Source: Deltaproteobacteria bacterium
GTDB lineage: Bacteria; Desulfobacterota; Desulfobacteria; Desulfobacterales; ETH-SRB1
Length of the DNA stretch: 16,961 nt
NCBI GenBank assembly: GCA_019314185.1
Contig: JAFCZU010000025.1
Coordinates: 1-16,961, forward strand
Direction of reading: 5' to 3'
Each line of letters opens with the position of its first letter. The first letter of the stretch is position 1. Both the position numbers and the translations under genes were made by a program. Shown piece by piece: positions 15,835-16,961 of this stretch. The notes below the pieces were generated by a model that was given only the letters and a program-made list of their open reading frames with translations, did no database searches and was not told the DNA's origin.

Positions 15835-16785
15835 TCAGTGGACTTTAAATATGATAATATTATCATTTTTGTAAACAGGGCGATAACCATTTTGTAGTCG
15901 GGAGTAATCCCGACACCAAGCGGGCTGGTGGGGAGACCATCTGTCTATAGAGAAAAAATCAATTTCTTTTTCTTTTATCAACCGTTGGCTTTCTTCGAAT
16001 GTAATGCGTTTGGGCAAATCATATACTGTAAATTCCGGAGCAAAATATTTTATCTGCCGGGGAGAAGATGTTAGTATTGATTGTTTGCCATCCTGCTTTG
16101 TCAAGAATGCCCCTGCCTCCCTATATCCGACAAATGTTTTGCTGTTAATGTCCGTAACCGCATACCCTCTAATAGAATAAACAGCTATTGCATATACTAA
16201 TATCGAACTAAATACCACAGCTAACAATATGGCTCGTTCAGGCAATTTATTTTTTAGAAAGTAAAAGCTCTTAAAACCTCCATAAGCGGCAAACATGAGA
16301 ATAGCTGGATAAAGGGGCAAAGAATAGCGGGATACCTTGAAAGCGACCCACGGCAAGAAAAATCTTGCTGTTCCGAATATTATAACCCAGATAAGAATTG
16401 GTGAAAAATCTTTATTCTTCAAGGCTGTTCCAAGCCCTATCAAAAAAAAGACACATACAATTGGATCAAGGAAGAAAAAAGTTTCCTTACAAATTTCTTT
16501 TAAATTCGGGAATGAAATAAATCCTGAGAAATAAGACACCCAATTATTTCCAAAATTAAATTTCAAAGTAATAAAACAAATAATGACACCTATCACCAAT
16601 AGATAAATCATTAACCAGACTCGCGGTGATCTTAAAATAGATCTTTTGTTTACAAAAGGAAGAGCAAAAATCGGCGCTGCTGGATACTTAGTGGCAAGGC
16701 TTAACGAGGCAAACAGATAAAAAAGAGCTTTTTTTCGGCAAATTAGAAAACAAAGTGCCAGGTAGATAAAGAAAACAAGCGGCAC
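15835..16785 (-). CDS. GT39/PMT-like membrane glycosyltransferase, C-terminal part, 5' end disrupted
   Basis: The 316-residue frame encodes a polytopic membrane protein with several helices (PLVFFIYLALCFLICRKKAL, VWLMIYLLVIGVIICFITL, ILIWVIIFGTARFFLPWVAF) and then a soluble C-terminal domain of about 100 residues. The SLATKYPAAPIF and FKVSRYSLPLYPAILMFAAYG segments match the middle and later parts of PMT/ArnT-like (GT39 or GT83) enzymes, which use polyprenyl-phosphate-linked sugars on the periplasmic side. The GTG at 16783-16785 is not a natural beginning: 22 further codons upstream continue the homology (AGLLAVNPLHVW, STRILTD) until a TGA at 16852-16854. The catalytic N-terminal loop with its acidic residue is not present in this frame. 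It is probably a pseudogene or a gene with a sequencing frameshift. Confidence 0.68.
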   Translation of the reverse strand: MPLVFFIYLALCFLICRKKALFYLFASLSLATKYPAAPIFALPFVNKRSILRSPRVWLMIYLLVIGVIICFITLKFNFGNNWVSYFSGFISFPNLKEICKETFFFLDPIVCVFFLIGLGTALKNKDFSPILIWVIIFGTARFFLPWVAFKVSRYSLPLYPAILMFAAYGGFKSFYFLKNKLPERAILLAVVFSSILVYAIAVYSIRGYAVTDINSKTFVGYREAGAFLTKQDGKQSILTSSPRQIKYFAPEFTVYDLPKRITFEESQRLIKEKEIDFFSIDRWSPHQPAWCRDYSRLQNGYRPVYKNDNIIIFKVH

Positions 16786-16961
16786 GTCGGTTAAAATACG
16801 TGTGCTTGTCCATACATGAAGAGGATTAACAGCCAGAAGTCCAGCAGATGATCAGCGTCAATTATAATACCCACCCAACGACAATTAAAATTCCCGAGAA
16901 ACAATAACCAAAAAAATGATAAAACCATCCGAATCGAACGAAAGGAGAAATTTGGATGGTT
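16786..16961 (-). pseudogene. Disrupted 5' continuation of the GT39-like gene
   Basis: On the minus strand, 16786-16851 continues the GT39 frame with SSAGLLAVNPLHVWTSTR and ILTD, ending upstream at an in-frame TGA (16852-16854). Farther upstream, membrane-like sequence resembling the family (SPFVRFGWFYHFFGY, SGILIVVGWVL) appears in another frame and ends in a TAA. At least one frameshift is therefore needed to join the parts. The window ends before the true N-terminus. Confidence 0.5.

Noticed and set aside
16786..16961. Alternative open minus-strand frame running through the right edge
   Set aside because: One frame is free of stops for nearly the whole stretch, but its product does not continue into the GT39 homology and shows no family features. 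It is more likely chance openness in a damaged gene.

Overview
The window is a surface-polysaccharide (O-antigen or capsule type) biosynthesis locus from what is most likely a Gram-negative bacterium. The support is an LpxD-like acyltransferase, a Wzx-type flippase, and a UDP-ManNAc3NAcA-type nucleotide-sugar route like that in Pseudomonas and Bordetella O-antigen clusters. The DNA is fairly A+T rich. The inverted-repeat element near the left end and the relict polysaccharide deacetylase remind me of Desulfobacterota or Nitrospirota genomes, but that placement is inference.

Layout. Positions 1-611 hold no gene I can support, only an inverted-repeat element (484-555) and a small palindrome. 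A broken PD-(D/E)XK nuclease relict (612-942) runs into a nested direct repeat (936-1064). From 1087 to 10497 genes lie head to tail on the + strand: a WbpB/WbpD-type fusion, a WbpI-type 2-epimerase, an extended SDR, a DegT-type aminotransferase, an unrecognised two-lobed protein, an LpxD-like N-acyltransferase, a GT4 glycosyltransferase and a Wzx flippase. Four of these junctions (near 3836, 4795, 5940 and 9037) are 4-bp ATGA or GTGA overlaps, pointing to translational coupling. A relict polysaccharide deacetylase fills 10539-10835. A second run (10843-15272) encodes two GT4 enzymes, a second SDR whose catalytic Tyr is replaced by His, and a GT2 enzyme. An A/T-only-looking 15-bp hairpin follows. 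The right end (15346-16961) is on the - strand and holds the 3' part of a membrane GT2 and a GT39/PMT-like membrane glycosyltransferase whose 5' end is disrupted.

How the genes work together. The fusion protein and the epimerase would supply the oxidation, N-acetylation and C2-epimerisation steps toward UDP-ManNAc3NAcA. The SDR, aminotransferase, unknown protein and LpxD-like acyltransferase look like a second module making an N-acylated amino sugar. Four apparently intact glycosyltransferases (7982, 10843, 12206, 14229) would assemble a repeat unit, and the flippase would export it. No UDP-GlcNAc 6-dehydrogenase, Wzy polymerase, initiating phosphoglycosyltransferase or ligase is visible here, so the locus must continue elsewhere or depend on genes outside the window. 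Relict genes at both flanks and in the middle suggest repeated recombination and decay, as is usual for such loci.
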